NCBI GenBank assembly: GCA_900489925.1 | Contig: UEHQ01000012.1 | Span: 310,001 to 374,000 of the forward strand | DNA: 64,000 bases | Direction: 5' to 3' | Origin: Hyphomicrobiales bacterium | GTDB lineage: Bacteria > Pseudomonadota > Alphaproteobacteria > Rhizobiales > Rhizobiaceae | Part shown: positions 20,057 through 28,645 of the stretch, piece after piece | Position numbering within the stretch: position 1 is the first letter of the stretch | Layout: the number at the start of each line of letters is the position of its first letter | The notes under the pieces: model-generated | Told to the model about the DNA's origin: nothing | The model's database searches: none | What the model saw: only the letters and a program-made list of their open reading frames with translations | Position numbers and translations under genes: made by a program

Positions 20057-21670
20057 TCAGGCGGCCGTCTGGCCGCGTGACTTCAGGACGTCGTCGAGCC
20101 AATCGCGCCGCAGCTCCGGAACGGAACTGATCAACTGCTCGGTGTAAGGCGCATAAGGCGGCTTGAAGATGTCGGCGGTCGTGCCTTCTTCCACCACCTT
20201 GCCGTGCTGCATCACCATCGTGCGATCCGCGAGGCGCTTAACAACGCCTAGATCGTGGGTGATGAAGAGATAGGAGACCTTGAGCTCGTCCTGGAGCTTG
20301 CGCAGCAACTTCAGGATTTCCTCGGCCACCAGCGGATCGAGCGCAGACGTCACCTCATCGCAGATAATGAGGTCCGGCTTCGCCGCAAGCGCGCGCGCAA
20401 TGCAAACGCGCTGCTTCTGCCCCCCCGAAAGCGCGCCCGGTAACCGCTGGCCGAAATCTCCCGGAAGCCCGATCAGATCGAGCAACCGCGCCACCTCGGT
20501 GTTTCGCTGCTCTTCGGTCATGCCGAAGTAGAACGTCATCGGGCGACCGATGATCTCGGCGACCGTCTGCCTCGGATTGAGCGCGACATCAGGCAGCTGG
20601 TAGACAAGCTGGATGCGGCGAAGCTCCTCGCGCGAGCGGCTGCGATAGCTCGCGGCCAGCCGGTGACCGTCGAGACTGATCATTCCCGAGGAATGCGGAG
20701 GCAGCCCCGCGATGACGCGGGCAAGCGTCGACTTCCCGGATCCGGATTCACCGACTACGGCCAGCGTCTCACCGCGCCGGATCTGGCATGACACGTCGGC
20801 CAGAACCTGTTTCTTGCCATAGTAGGCAACGGCATTTTTCACTTCGAGAAGAAGCGGGCCGGCCTCATGCACCGAACGATCGCCGACGATGCTCGCCTCG
20901 CGCTCCGCCACCAGCTTACGGGTGTAGTCTTCCTTCGGCGCTTCCAGGACCTCTTCGGCGGTGCCGAGTTCGACCTTCTTGCCGTGACGCAGCACCATGA
21001 TGCGATCGGCGATCTGGGCGACCACGGCTAGATCGTGGGTAATGTAGAGCGCAGCGGTATTGTAGCGCTGGATCAACTCGCGAAGCAGCGCAAGAACCTC
21101 GATCTGCGTCGTCACATCAAGCGCCGTCGTCGGCTCGTCTAGCACCAGAATGTCGGGGCGGCAGGACATCGCCATAGCGACCATGGCACGCTGCAACTGA
21201 CCACCGGAGACCTGGTGCGGATAGCGGTTCGCGAAGGTTTCCGGCTCCGGCAGCTGGAGTGCTGTGAGAAGCTCCAGCATCCAGGTCTGCGCTTGAGCGC
21301 GGTTCATCAGGCCGTGGTAGAGCGGCCCTTCCATGATCTGCTGGCCAATCCGCTTGGCCGGATTGAAGGAGGCGGCCGCACTCTGCGCGACGTAAGCGAT
21401 GCGCGCACCGCGCGCCGCTTCACGCGTCGCACGCGTGCCATCCATCATCGACACCTCGCCGATGACGATACGCCCGTCGGCGATGCGGCAGCCGCCGCGA
21501 CCGTAGCCCATCGCCGCCAGGCCGATCGTCGACTTGCCTGCACCGGACTCGCCGATCAGTCCGAGCACCTCGCCACGGGCGAGGTCGAGGTCGATATGGT
21601 CCACCAGCGTCGCACCGTTCGGCGCCTTGACGACCAGACCGCGAATGGAAAGGATCGTGTCGTCGCTCAT
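20057..21670 (-). CDS. Peptide-type ABC transporter ATPase, two fused domains (DppD-DppF type)
   Basis: Single protein carrying both ATPase domains of an oligopeptide/nickel-family importer. First domain: GESGAGKST, VSGGQLQRAM, ILVLDEPTTALD; second: GESGSGKST, LSGGQKQRVC, LIICDEVTSALD. Length 537. Start at 21670 (MSDDTIL) overlaps the upstream permease stop as ATGA; an in-frame ATG at 21712 inside the permease is rejected. The fusion removes the need for a DppD/DppF pair and is common in alphaproteobacteria. Confidence 0.95.
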   Translation of the reverse strand: MSDDTILSIRGLVVKAPNGATLVDHIDLDLARGEVLGLIGESGAGKSTIGLAAMGYGRGGCRIADGRIVIGEVSMMDGTRATREAARGARIAYVAQSAAASFNPAKRIGQQIMEGPLYHGLMNRAQAQTWMLELLTALQLPEPETFANRYPHQVSGGQLQRAMVAMAMSCRPDILVLDEPTTALDVTTQIEVLALLRELIQRYNTAALYITHDLAVVAQIADRIMVLRHGKKVELGTAEEVLEAPKEDYTRKLVAEREASIVGDRSVHEAGPLLLEVKNAVAYYGKKQVLADVSCQIRRGETLAVVGESGSGKSTLARVIAGLPPHSSGMISLDGHRLAASYRSRSREELRRIQLVYQLPDVALNPRQTVAEIIGRPMTFYFGMTEEQRNTEVARLLDLIGLPGDFGQRLPGALSGGQKQRVCIARALAAKPDLIICDEVTSALDPLVAEEILKLLRKLQDELKVSYLFITHDLGVVKRLADRTMVMQHGKVVEEGTTADIFKPPYAPYTEQLISSVPELRRDWLDDVLKSRGQTAA

Positions 21671-22494
21671 CTGTCGGCTCCCTGCATGGCGGTGCGGCTG
21701 GCCAGAAGCCAATCCACGACGAGGTTGACGCCCACCGTCAGGATCGCAATCGCGCCTGCCGGGAAAAGTGGTGCGTAAAGGCCGTACAGAATGGCCTGCT
21801 GGTTGTCCTTCACCATGCCGCCCCAGTCCGCAAACGGCGGCTGGATACCGAGTCCGAGGAAGGACAGGCCGGCCACGAAGAGGAAGGTGAAGCAGAAGCG
21901 CAGGCCGAACTCGGCGATCAGCGGCGGCAGGGTGTTCGGCAGGATTTCCTTGCGGATGAGCCAGCCAAGCCCTTCGCCACGCAACCGTGCGGTTTCGGCA
22001 TATTCGAGCACATTGACGCCCTGCGCGACGATACGTGCCAGACGGAAGACGCGCGTTGAATCAAGCAATGCAATGGTGACGATCAGGACCGGTAGCGACG
22101 AGCCGAGCGCCTGCAGCACGACGAGCGCCGAGATCAGCACCGGAATGCACATGACGGTGTCCACGATGCGCGAGAGGACCGTATCGATCCAGCCGCCGAA
22201 GATGGCCGCCAGAAAGCCGAGCGGCACACCGATCGCAAAGGACAACAGCGAGGCAGACAGCGAAACGCCGATCGACATCTGTGCCCCGAACAGCAATCGA
22301 GACACCATGTCACGACCGTTCTGATCGAGGCCGAACCAGAAATCGGCGGACGGCGGGTCAAACGGCGCGCCCACGATCTGTTCCTGCCCGTAGGGCGCAA
22401 TCATCGGACCGAAAGCAAAGAAGATCAGGTTCACGGCAACGATCGTAAGGCCGATCCAGGCCGTTACGGGAATGGACTTGCGGGTATTGCTCAT
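21667..22494 (-). CDS. Peptide-type ABC transporter permease (DppC family)
   Basis: Second membrane subunit. N-terminal OppC-type helix, then DPPSADFWFGLDQNGRDMVSRLLFGAQMSIGVSL, characteristic of DppC proteins, and the EAA loop EYAETARLRGEGLGWLIRKEILPNTLPPLI. Length 275. Overlaps its neighbours by 4 bp at both ends, which points to tight translational coupling. Confidence 0.95.
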   Translation of the reverse strand: MSNTRKSIPVTAWIGLTIVAVNLIFFAFGPMIAPYGQEQIVGAPFDPPSADFWFGLDQNGRDMVSRLLFGAQMSIGVSLSASLLSFAIGVPLGFLAAIFGGWIDTVLSRIVDTVMCIPVLISALVVLQALGSSLPVLIVTIALLDSTRVFRLARIVAQGVNVLEYAETARLRGEGLGWLIRKEILPNTLPPLIAEFGLRFCFTFLFVAGLSFLGLGIQPPFADWGGMVKDNQQAILYGLYAPLFPAGAIAILTVGVNLVVDWLLASRTAMQGADR

Positions 22495-23438
22495 CGGGGA
22501 TGCCTCAGGCGCGGATTGAGCGCGATGGCAGCGACATCGGCAATGATGTTGAGAACCACGTAGGCCGCACCGAACACCATAGCAGCAGCCTGCACCAGCG
22601 GCAGGTCGCGCTTGGAGACAGCGTCAACCATGAAGCGACCCAATCCGTTATAATTAAAGACCGCTTCGACCAGCACGACGCCGGTGATCAGGTATGCGAT
22701 GTTGAAGGCGACCACGTTGACGATCGGGGCTGCCGCGTTTGGCAATGCGTGACGCGTGACGACGCGCTTGGTGCGCAGCCCCTTGAGATAAGCCGTCTCG
22801 ATATAGGCCTGATCCATGACCGACAGAACAGCCGTGCGGGTCATCCGCATCATCTGCGCGACGGTAACGAGCACCAGCGTGAGGGCCGGCAGAGCCGTTG
22901 CCTGGATCCACTCGAGGAAGGTCATGCCGTCATAGGTGTCGGCAAGACTTGGGAGGAAATTGAAGCGGATCGAAAGGAACAGGATCAACAGCAGGCCGAG
23001 GAAGTATTCCGGCAGCGACACGAAGGCCAATGCCAGGATATTGACCACGCGATCGAAGAGGCTGCCGCGTTTGACGGCGCTGATCAGGCCGAGGATGATC
23101 GCCACCGGCACGCTGATCACCGCCGCGAAAGCGGCAAGAGCCATCGTGTTATAGAAACGCGGCCAGAGGAGGTCGGCAACCGGCTGCTGATTGGCGAGCG
23201 AATTGCCAAGATCGCCAGTGACGAAACCCGTCAGCCAGGTGATGTAACGTTGCAGGATCGGTTGATCGAGCCCAAGCTGTTCACGCAATACGGCAAGCGA
23301 TTCCGGCGTGGCATTCTGGCCAAGGATCGCCGAGGCGACGTCGCCGGGGAGCAACTGGGTACCGGCGAAAATTAACGCCGATACCAGGAGAAGGGTCAGG
23401 ATCCCGAGGGCGATCCGCCTGAGGATAAGAAGAGTCAT
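22491..23438 (-). CDS. Peptide-type ABC transporter permease (DppB family)
   Basis: First membrane subunit. LILRRIALGILTLLLVSALIFAGTQLLPGD is the family N-terminus; EAA-like loop IETAYLKGLRTKRVVTRHALPNAAAPIVN; GVVLVEAVFNYNGLGRFMVDAV near the C-terminus. Length 315. Its ATG overlaps the binding-protein stop (TAATG). Confidence 0.95.
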   Translation of the reverse strand: MTLLILRRIALGILTLLLVSALIFAGTQLLPGDVASAILGQNATPESLAVLREQLGLDQPILQRYITWLTGFVTGDLGNSLANQQPVADLLWPRFYNTMALAAFAAVISVPVAIILGLISAVKRGSLFDRVVNILALAFVSLPEYFLGLLLILFLSIRFNFLPSLADTYDGMTFLEWIQATALPALTLVLVTVAQMMRMTRTAVLSVMDQAYIETAYLKGLRTKRVVTRHALPNAAAPIVNVVAFNIAYLITGVVLVEAVFNYNGLGRFMVDAVSKRDLPLVQAAAMVFGAAYVVLNIIADVAAIALNPRLRHPR

Positions 23439-25006
23439 TAGGATTCCAGCCAGACCTTTTCTGCGAGGCGTGCGCCCATGAAATTGAACATGGGATGCGT
23501 TGTGACGCCCTTCAGCTTCTTCGACGTCGCGTCGAGATAGTCACCGAACATCGGGATCATCGCGCCGCCTTCATTGGAGATCAATGCCTGGAGTTCGGCG
23601 TAGATTTCCTTACGCTTGGCCTTGTCGAGCAAAGCGCGAGCTTCGAGCAACTTGGCGTCGAAGGTCTCGTTCTTCCAATGCGTGTCGTTCTGGGCGGAGG
23701 TGGAGGAGTAGGCGATCGTCAGCATCTGGTCTGCCGTCGGACGTCCGCCCCAATAAGACATGCAGAACGGCGCCTTCATCCAGACGTTGTCCCAGTAGCC
23801 GTCGGCCGGCTCGCGCTTGATCGATACGTCGATACCGCTCTTTGCAGCGCTGGTGCGGAAGATTGCTGCCGCATCGACCGCGCCCGAGAAGGCAGCGTCG
23901 GAGGCGGACAGCGACAGCTTGAGATTATCAAGGCCAGCCTGTTTCAGATAGAACTTCGCCTTCTCCGGATCGTAGGGGCGCTGCGGCAGGTCGGCTGCGT
24001 AGAAGGGATCGGTGCTCGGGATCGGATGGTCGTTGCCGATACGGCCATAACCGCGCAGCGCCGTCTTCAAGAGCTGCTCGCGATCGATCGCATGCTTGAT
24101 CGCGAGGCGAATGTTGTTGTCGGTGAAGGGAGCCTGCGTGCAATCCATCAGGAACGTGAAGTGCTGGCCACCCGCCGACTGCACGATATTGAGGTTCGGG
24201 TTGCGCTTCAGGAGATCGACGGTCTTGAAATCGAGCTGGTTGATGGCGTGCACCTGGCCCGACATCATCGCGTTGGTACGAGCAGAAATGTCGTTGATGA
24301 CGATGACTTCAACCGCATCGACCCAGGCCGCATTCGGCTTCCAGTAGTTTTCGTTGCGCTTGAAGCGCGCACGCACGCCCGGCTGATAGGTGTCGTAGAC
24401 AAACGGACCCGTACCGACCGGCTTGTTGAAATCGGTCCAGCCGTCCGGCACGACGAGGAAGTGATAGTCTGAGAGGATATACGGAAGGTCGGCGTTGCCG
24501 CTCGTCAGCACGATCTTCACTTCGCTGTCGGACACCTTGACGACATCCGCGAGCTGAGCTGCCGTGGAACGGGCTGCAGACGTCGTTTCGCCCCGATGCA
24601 GGTTGAGCGAGTAGATGATATCGTCCGCTGTCAGCGCCTTGCCGTTGTGGAACGTGACGCCCTGGCGAACCTTGAAGGTCCATTCGGTCGCGCCCGGCTT
24701 GGTTTCCCAGCTTTCGAAAAGCTCCGGAATGGCGTTGTTGTTGGCGTCGATTTCGACAAGGCCGTTCATGACCATGTAGGCCTGGTTGACCGGCACCCAG
24801 TCCTTCAGGATGCGGGGGTCGAAATTGTCCGTGGTGCTGCCGCCGCCAATGCCAAGCTTGAGGACCCCGCCCTTTTTCGGCTTCTCCTCGGCGGCAGCAA
24901 AAGCCGGTACGCCGAACAGCCCACCGGCCGTCGCCATGCCAAGCCCTGCAGTCCCGGCCATGAAGCCGCGGCGCGTCAATTCAAATCTGGTTTTGTTGTC
25001 GGACAT
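23438..25006 (-). CDS. Peptide-type ABC transporter substrate-binding protein (family 5), Tat signal
   Basis: Periplasmic receptor. ATG at 25006 gives MSDNKTRFELTRRGFMAGTAGLGMATAGGLFGVPAFA, a twin-arginine signal (RRGFMAG), so it is exported folded. SBP family 5 features: LKLGIGGGSTTDNFDPRI, KPGATEWTFKVRQGVTFHNGKALTADDIIYSLN, PVGTGPFVYDTYQPG. About 522 residues. Unlike the other binding-protein genes here, no stem-loop follows because the permease start overlaps the stop. First gene of the operon; the promoter lies in 25007-25258. Confidence 0.94.
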   Translation of the reverse strand: MSDNKTRFELTRRGFMAGTAGLGMATAGGLFGVPAFAAAEEKPKKGGVLKLGIGGGSTTDNFDPRILKDWVPVNQAYMVMNGLVEIDANNNAIPELFESWETKPGATEWTFKVRQGVTFHNGKALTADDIIYSLNLHRGETTSAARSTAAQLADVVKVSDSEVKIVLTSGNADLPYILSDYHFLVVPDGWTDFNKPVGTGPFVYDTYQPGVRARFKRNENYWKPNAAWVDAVEVIVINDISARTNAMMSGQVHAINQLDFKTVDLLKRNPNLNIVQSAGGQHFTFLMDCTQAPFTDNNIRLAIKHAIDREQLLKTALRGYGRIGNDHPIPSTDPFYAADLPQRPYDPEKAKFYLKQAGLDNLKLSLSASDAAFSGAVDAAAIFRTSAAKSGIDVSIKREPADGYWDNVWMKAPFCMSYWGGRPTADQMLTIAYSSTSAQNDTHWKNETFDAKLLEARALLDKAKRKEIYAELQALISNEGGAMIPMFGDYLDATSKKLKGVTTHPMFNFMGARLAEKVWLES

Positions 25007-25108
25007 TTCGTCGTTCCCTTCATTCACGGCATTTCCGCCATCGAAATTTATGCGCTTGGCCTAGCGCACATCAGCCAGCATGACCAGACCAGCAAAACGC
25101 CTCTCCGG

Positions 25109-25125
25109 TATGACTTTTAGTCATA
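25109..25125. promoter_or_regulatory. Palindromic operator candidate upstream of the peptide-type operon
   Basis: TATGACTTTTAGTCATA has perfect 7-bp arms around TTT. It sits about 100 bp upstream of the binding-protein start (minus strand) in a gap without genes. Form ATGAC-N5-GTCAT fits LysR or GntR-type dimers; the LysR gene at 25527 is the nearest candidate (inference). Confidence 0.5.
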
Positions 25126-25258
25126 TGGTCATGCCATTTGCGAGCATTGGTTTTTCTCTCAGCCGGGATAAAGGAGCACTCGTCGAACGGTCGAAAAATG
25201 ACCTTCCGTTCGCAAAAACCTGTTCGTTTTCTGCATCGTACCGATCCTGGAGGATCAA

Positions 25259-25507
25259 ATGAGTCTGCCGGATATCGTCGGCCTTATCGGCGCTGTCTTC
25301 TATCTTACGGCCTATGCGCTGCTGCAGCTTCGCATTCTAACTGTCGAGGACAGCAGAACAACACTGCTCAACGTTCTTGGCGGAATTTGCCTGATCTATT
25401 CGCTATCCTGCAACTTCAATCTCGGATCGCTGGTAACGCAGGTCGCCTGGCTGATCTTCACCGTCATCGGATACGTGCGTTTCCGCGTCGGGCGCGCCAG
25501 CCGCTAA
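25259..25507 (+). CDS. Small CBU_0592-like membrane protein
   Basis: 82-residue protein with three hydrophobic stretches (LPDIVGLIGAVFYLTAYALLQL; TTLLNVLGGICLIYSL; VTQVAWLIFTVIGYVRF), matching small membrane proteins of the CBU_0592 type as I remember them. Function unknown. GGAGGA lies six bases before the ATG, so translation is well supported. It is monocistronic, divergent from the peptide-type operon and convergent with the LysR gene 19 bp away. Confidence 0.8.
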   Translation: MSLPDIVGLIGAVFYLTAYALLQLRILTVEDSRTTLLNVLGGICLIYSLSCNFNLGSLVTQVAWLIFTVIGYVRFRVGRASR

Positions 25508-25526
25508 ACACTCTGGCGGTGGATAC

Positions 25527-26432
25527 CTATGATTCCAAGTCATCGTAGCTACCGCCATTGCTCGCCACCAACCACTCAGACACCTCTCGGACGATCTTGC
25601 GCTGATGACGATCCGCCGGACGCATCAGGTAGAAGTAGGCGTTGGATCGCATCAGGTGGCTGTGAACAGGAACAAGCGTGCCATTTTCGAGCTGTTCGCG
25701 GATCAGCCACGTCCAGCCAAGAGTGATGCCCAGTCCTTGTGCCGCGGCTGCCGCGCACAGGCCATAGTCGCCAAGACGCCACTCCAGCGCATTCGCGGGG
25801 GGCTTCAATTGCGCATCCTGCCACCAGTCGGACCATCCCTGCCATTCGCGCATGCTATCTTCGATCGAGATCAGCAACGGCGCATCGATGTCCATGATAT
25901 TAGGCGTTCCGGGCGCGGAAACGGGCACGATCTCTTCGCGCGCGAGCACCGTCAGATTGACGCCGATCGGACGCTCCTTGCGATAGAATAGCGCCAGATC
26001 GAATTCGTCGAGACGCAGGTGTGCGACATCGTCCGTGACCCGCAACCGGACCTCGATGCCCGGCAGGTCTTTCTTCAATTGCGCCAACCGCCAGAAAAAC
26101 CATTGGTCCGCAATGCCGCGCGAGCAGGCGATGGTGATCTGACGTGGCCCTGTCCAAGCGCGAAGTCCGTCGGTCACGGAGCTCAGTTCGCCAAGGAGCC
26201 GGCTGACGTCGGCAGCATAGCTTTCACCGATCGCGGTCAGCTGCACGCCCGACGGCAAGCGGGCAAAGAGCTTCGAGCCGATAAAAGCCTCGAGCTTGCC
26301 GATCTGTCTGCTGACGGCGCTTTGCGTCAGGCCCATTTCGTGACCCGCGCGGGAAAAGCTTCCGAGACGGGCGGCACGATCAAATACGACAAGTGCGTTC
26401 AACGGCGGCATGGAGGTGCGCCCGGCAGTCAT
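25527..26432 (-). CDS. LysR-family regulator (GcvA-like)
   Basis: Winged-helix MPPLNALVVFDRAARLGSFSRAGHEMGLTQSAVSRQIGKLEAFIGSKLFARLPSGVQLT at the N-terminus, then a type 2 periplasmic-binding effector domain. The PPLNAL opening and W-rich effector domain resemble GcvA-type regulators. Length 301; ATG at 26432 with GAGGAAG upstream. Divergent from the creatininase-family gene at 26712, hence its likely activator. Confidence 0.92.
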   Translation of the reverse strand: MTAGRTSMPPLNALVVFDRAARLGSFSRAGHEMGLTQSAVSRQIGKLEAFIGSKLFARLPSGVQLTAIGESYAADVSRLLGELSSVTDGLRAWTGPRQITIACSRGIADQWFFWRLAQLKKDLPGIEVRLRVTDDVAHLRLDEFDLALFYRKERPIGVNLTVLAREEIVPVSAPGTPNIMDIDAPLLISIEDSMREWQGWSDWWQDAQLKPPANALEWRLGDYGLCAAAAAQGLGITLGWTWLIREQLENGTLVPVHSHLMRSNAYFYLMRPADRHQRKIVREVSEWLVASNGGSYDDLES

Positions 26433-26630
26433 GATCTTCCTCTATTGAGATGGCGTGGCAGCTAGCACGACACTCCCGGCAACACAATGTTTTCCCGGTC
26501 GTCGGAAGCATCAGGATGATGATCGGGGCAAAGCGGCGACAACGCGAGCCCGGCCCGGCATTGGATCGGGAAGCCCCGACGGTTCCGATCGATCGCCCTC
26601 GTGCCATGTCGGCATATCGCAAAAAGGCAG

Positions 26631-26665
26631 CGGCATGCACGCAAATCGATGCTTTTCGCATGCCG
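26631..26665. promoter_or_regulatory. Long inverted repeat upstream of the creatininase-family gene
   Basis: Perfect 8-bp arms CGGCATGC (26631-26638) and GCATGCCG (26658-26665) separated by 19 bp, ending 46 bp before the start codon at 26712. The 279-bp divergent gap otherwise contains no gene. It may be the LysR target, or a transcript leader hairpin. Confidence 0.45.
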
Positions 26666-26711
26666 GATTATCTCCTAGTCACTGGTCGGACAGCAGTGAA
26701 AGGGATAGGGC

Positions 26712-27509
26712 ATGGCGACGCCATTCTATTGGAACGAGCTCAACACGTATGATTTCGCCGGCCTTTCGGCCGACACGACAATCGCCATCCTGCCCATCGC
26801 CTCGACCGAGCAACACGGGCCGCATTTGCCGATTTCGACCGACGTCACCATCGCCAACGGCATGCTGGCCGAGCTTCGCCGCCAGCGGCCCGACGACCTC
26901 GACATCCTTGTTCTTCCAACCCAGGAAATCGGGAAGGCCAATGAGCACATCTATGGACCGGGAACGCTCTCACTCTCGGCCGAACTGCTGATACCGGTTT
27001 GGACGGCGATCGGCGCGAAAGTGGCCGAAGCGGGTGTGCGCAAGATGGTGATCGTCAATTCGCATGGCGGCAATGTCGACATCATGAGCATCGTTGCCCG
27101 CGAACTGCGCGTACGCCATCAGATGGCGGTCGTCTCGACGCAGTGGGGCCGCTTCGGACATCCCGACGGCATGATCAGCGACCATGAATCGCGATATGGC
27201 ATCCACGGCGGAGAGGTCGAAACGTCGCTCATGCTGCATTTCCGGCCGGATCTCGTCCGCATGGAGAAGGCAGAGAACTTCGCATCCAAGGCCGAATGGA
27301 TGCGGGAGCAATCGAAATTCATCCAGCCGCTTCCGCCGCATTCACTGGCCTGGATCGCGCACGATCTCAATCCTAACGGCGTGGTGGGCGACGCGTCACT
27401 CGGAACCGTCGAGAAGGGAGAAGCGATCTGCCGCCATCAGGTGCAGGGCTTTGTCGAACTTCTCCGTGACCTGAAGCGCTATCCGCTCGCAAATCTCTAT
27501 TCCCGCTAA
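26712..27509 (+). CDS. Creatininase-family amidohydrolase
   Basis: Metal-dependent hydrolase of cyclic amides. The family's metal ligands are all visible: E33 and H35 in STEQHGPHLP, D44 in ISTDVT, H118 in NSHGGNVD, and the glutamate of HGGEVETS near 168-170. Length 265 matches creatinine amidohydrolase, but the family also contains FAPy deformylases, mycofactocin MftE and others, so creatinine is not assured. No transporter is in its own transcription unit; the next gene over, convergent by 1 bp, is the regulator of the 28646-34698 catabolic operon, so it could contribute a ring-opening step there. Confidence 0.9.
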   Translation: MATPFYWNELNTYDFAGLSADTTIAILPIASTEQHGPHLPISTDVTIANGMLAELRRQRPDDLDILVLPTQEIGKANEHIYGPGTLSLSAELLIPVWTAIGAKVAEAGVRKMVIVNSHGGNVDIMSIVARELRVRHQMAVVSTQWGRFGHPDGMISDHESRYGIHGGEVETSLMLHFRPDLVRMEKAENFASKAEWMREQSKFIQPLPPHSLAWIAHDLNPNGVVGDASLGTVEKGEAICRHQVQGFVELLRDLKRYPLANLYSR

Positions 27510-27510
27510 C

Positions 27511-28461
27511 TCAGGCCACCGACGGTCTGTCGGGAGCGATATGTCCCTTGGACCGCAGCTCCTGAACGAGACCGGCCAACTCGGCCAGCAGGTATTCGAC
27601 GAACAAGCTGGTTGCCGCGTCGAGCGGCGCGCGGGCACGGGCAAACAGCTTCATCGGCTGGTGGCGGCCGTGCGGCTCGGCGATCGGCCGGAAGACAAGT
27701 TCACCGGCGCGGCATTCGGTAATCACGTCTAGTGGATTGAGCAGGGTCAGGCCCGCGCCGCATTTGACGAGCTTCTTCAGCATCTCCGATGCATTGCTCT
27801 CCAGAACCGGCTCGACGGAAACGTCAAGCCGCGCAAGCGCAAGGTTGATGACATCGCGAAGGCTCGTGCCAGATTGCGCAAGCACCAGCCTCTCCTGAAT
27901 GATGTCGCCAAGATTGATCGGCCCCGGCCCGATCAAGCGATGCCCTGGTGGCAGCACGACGCCGATCGGAATGTCGAAGTTGCCGAGCGTGCGGATACCC
28001 GGGGTCGCCGGAATATTGAAACCAAGGCCGATATCGACATCGCCTGACAACACCGGATTGACCGTGGTCGTGCCGGCATCGTTCCTGATCTGGAAATAGA
28101 CGCGTGGATGCTCCGACTGGAATCGCGCGATGATCTCCGCAAGCGGCCCTGACGCCAGGCCGACGGTCGTGACCAGGCGTACCTTTCCCGCCTGTTGCAT
28201 CTTCAGACTTCTGATCCGCCCCTCCAGGCGATCGTAGTTTTTCAGAACCTCTCGAATATGTTCGATGCACAGTTCGCCGGCCGCCGTCAGCCGCAGCCCG
28301 CGCGGCAGTCGCTCGAAGAGCGGGGCGCCGATTTCCTCCTCAAGCGCCAGAATCTGCCGGTTGATGGCGGATGAGGCGACGTTCAAGTGCGCCGCAGCCT
28401 TGCGGATCGAGCCCGTGCGGGCGATCTCGTTGAGATAGAGCAGCTTCCTGGAATGCAGCAT
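27511..28461 (-). CDS. LysR-family regulator of the 28646-34698 operon
   Basis: Start at 28461 (MLHSRKLLYLNEIARTGSIRKAAAHLNVASSAINRQILALEEEIGAPLFERLPRGLRLT) is preceded by GAGGGG; an in-frame ATG at 28548 lies in the promoter and is rejected. The winged helix is followed by an effector domain with VRLVTTVGLASGPLAEIIARFQSEHPRVYF. About 316 residues. It is divergent from the transporter operon and a good LysR box lies between, so control of that operon is likely. Confidence 0.9.
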   Translation of the reverse strand: MLHSRKLLYLNEIARTGSIRKAAAHLNVASSAINRQILALEEEIGAPLFERLPRGLRLTAAGELCIEHIREVLKNYDRLEGRIRSLKMQQAGKVRLVTTVGLASGPLAEIIARFQSEHPRVYFQIRNDAGTTTVNPVLSGDVDIGLGFNIPATPGIRTLGNFDIPIGVVLPPGHRLIGPGPINLGDIIQERLVLAQSGTSLRDVINLALARLDVSVEPVLESNASEMLKKLVKCGAGLTLLNPLDVITECRAGELVFRPIAEPHGRHQPMKLFARARAPLDAATSLFVEYLLAELAGLVQELRSKGHIAPDRPSVA

Positions 28462-28522
28462 TAGACCCCTCGTTGCATCAATTTTAAGCGCTACGCACAA
28501 ATTAGGCACAGGCCCGCCAAGA

Positions 28523-28539
28523 GATGCCAAAAAGGCATC
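28523..28539. promoter_or_regulatory. LysR-type box in the divergent promoter
   Basis: GATGCC-AAAAA-GGCATC: perfect 6-bp arms, spacer 5, containing the T-N11-A core (T28525, A28537) that defines LysR recognition sites. It lies 62 bp upstream of the LysR start and about 107 bp upstream of the operon start. Confidence 0.65.
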
Positions 28540-28645
28540 GTTGCGCACGAATTTTGATGCTTTTCAAACAGCAACGCAACCGCTCAAATGAAGAAAATCG
28601 GACGCCGAAGAGCGCTCGAACGGCTTAAAAAGGGGAACGCCGATC

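Noticed and set aside
26712..27509. Assigning creatininase (creatinine to creatine) as the definite function
   Set aside because: Metal ligands only define the family, which includes enzymes with other cyclic or formyl-amide substrates; no creatinase or sarcosine oxidase gene is nearby.
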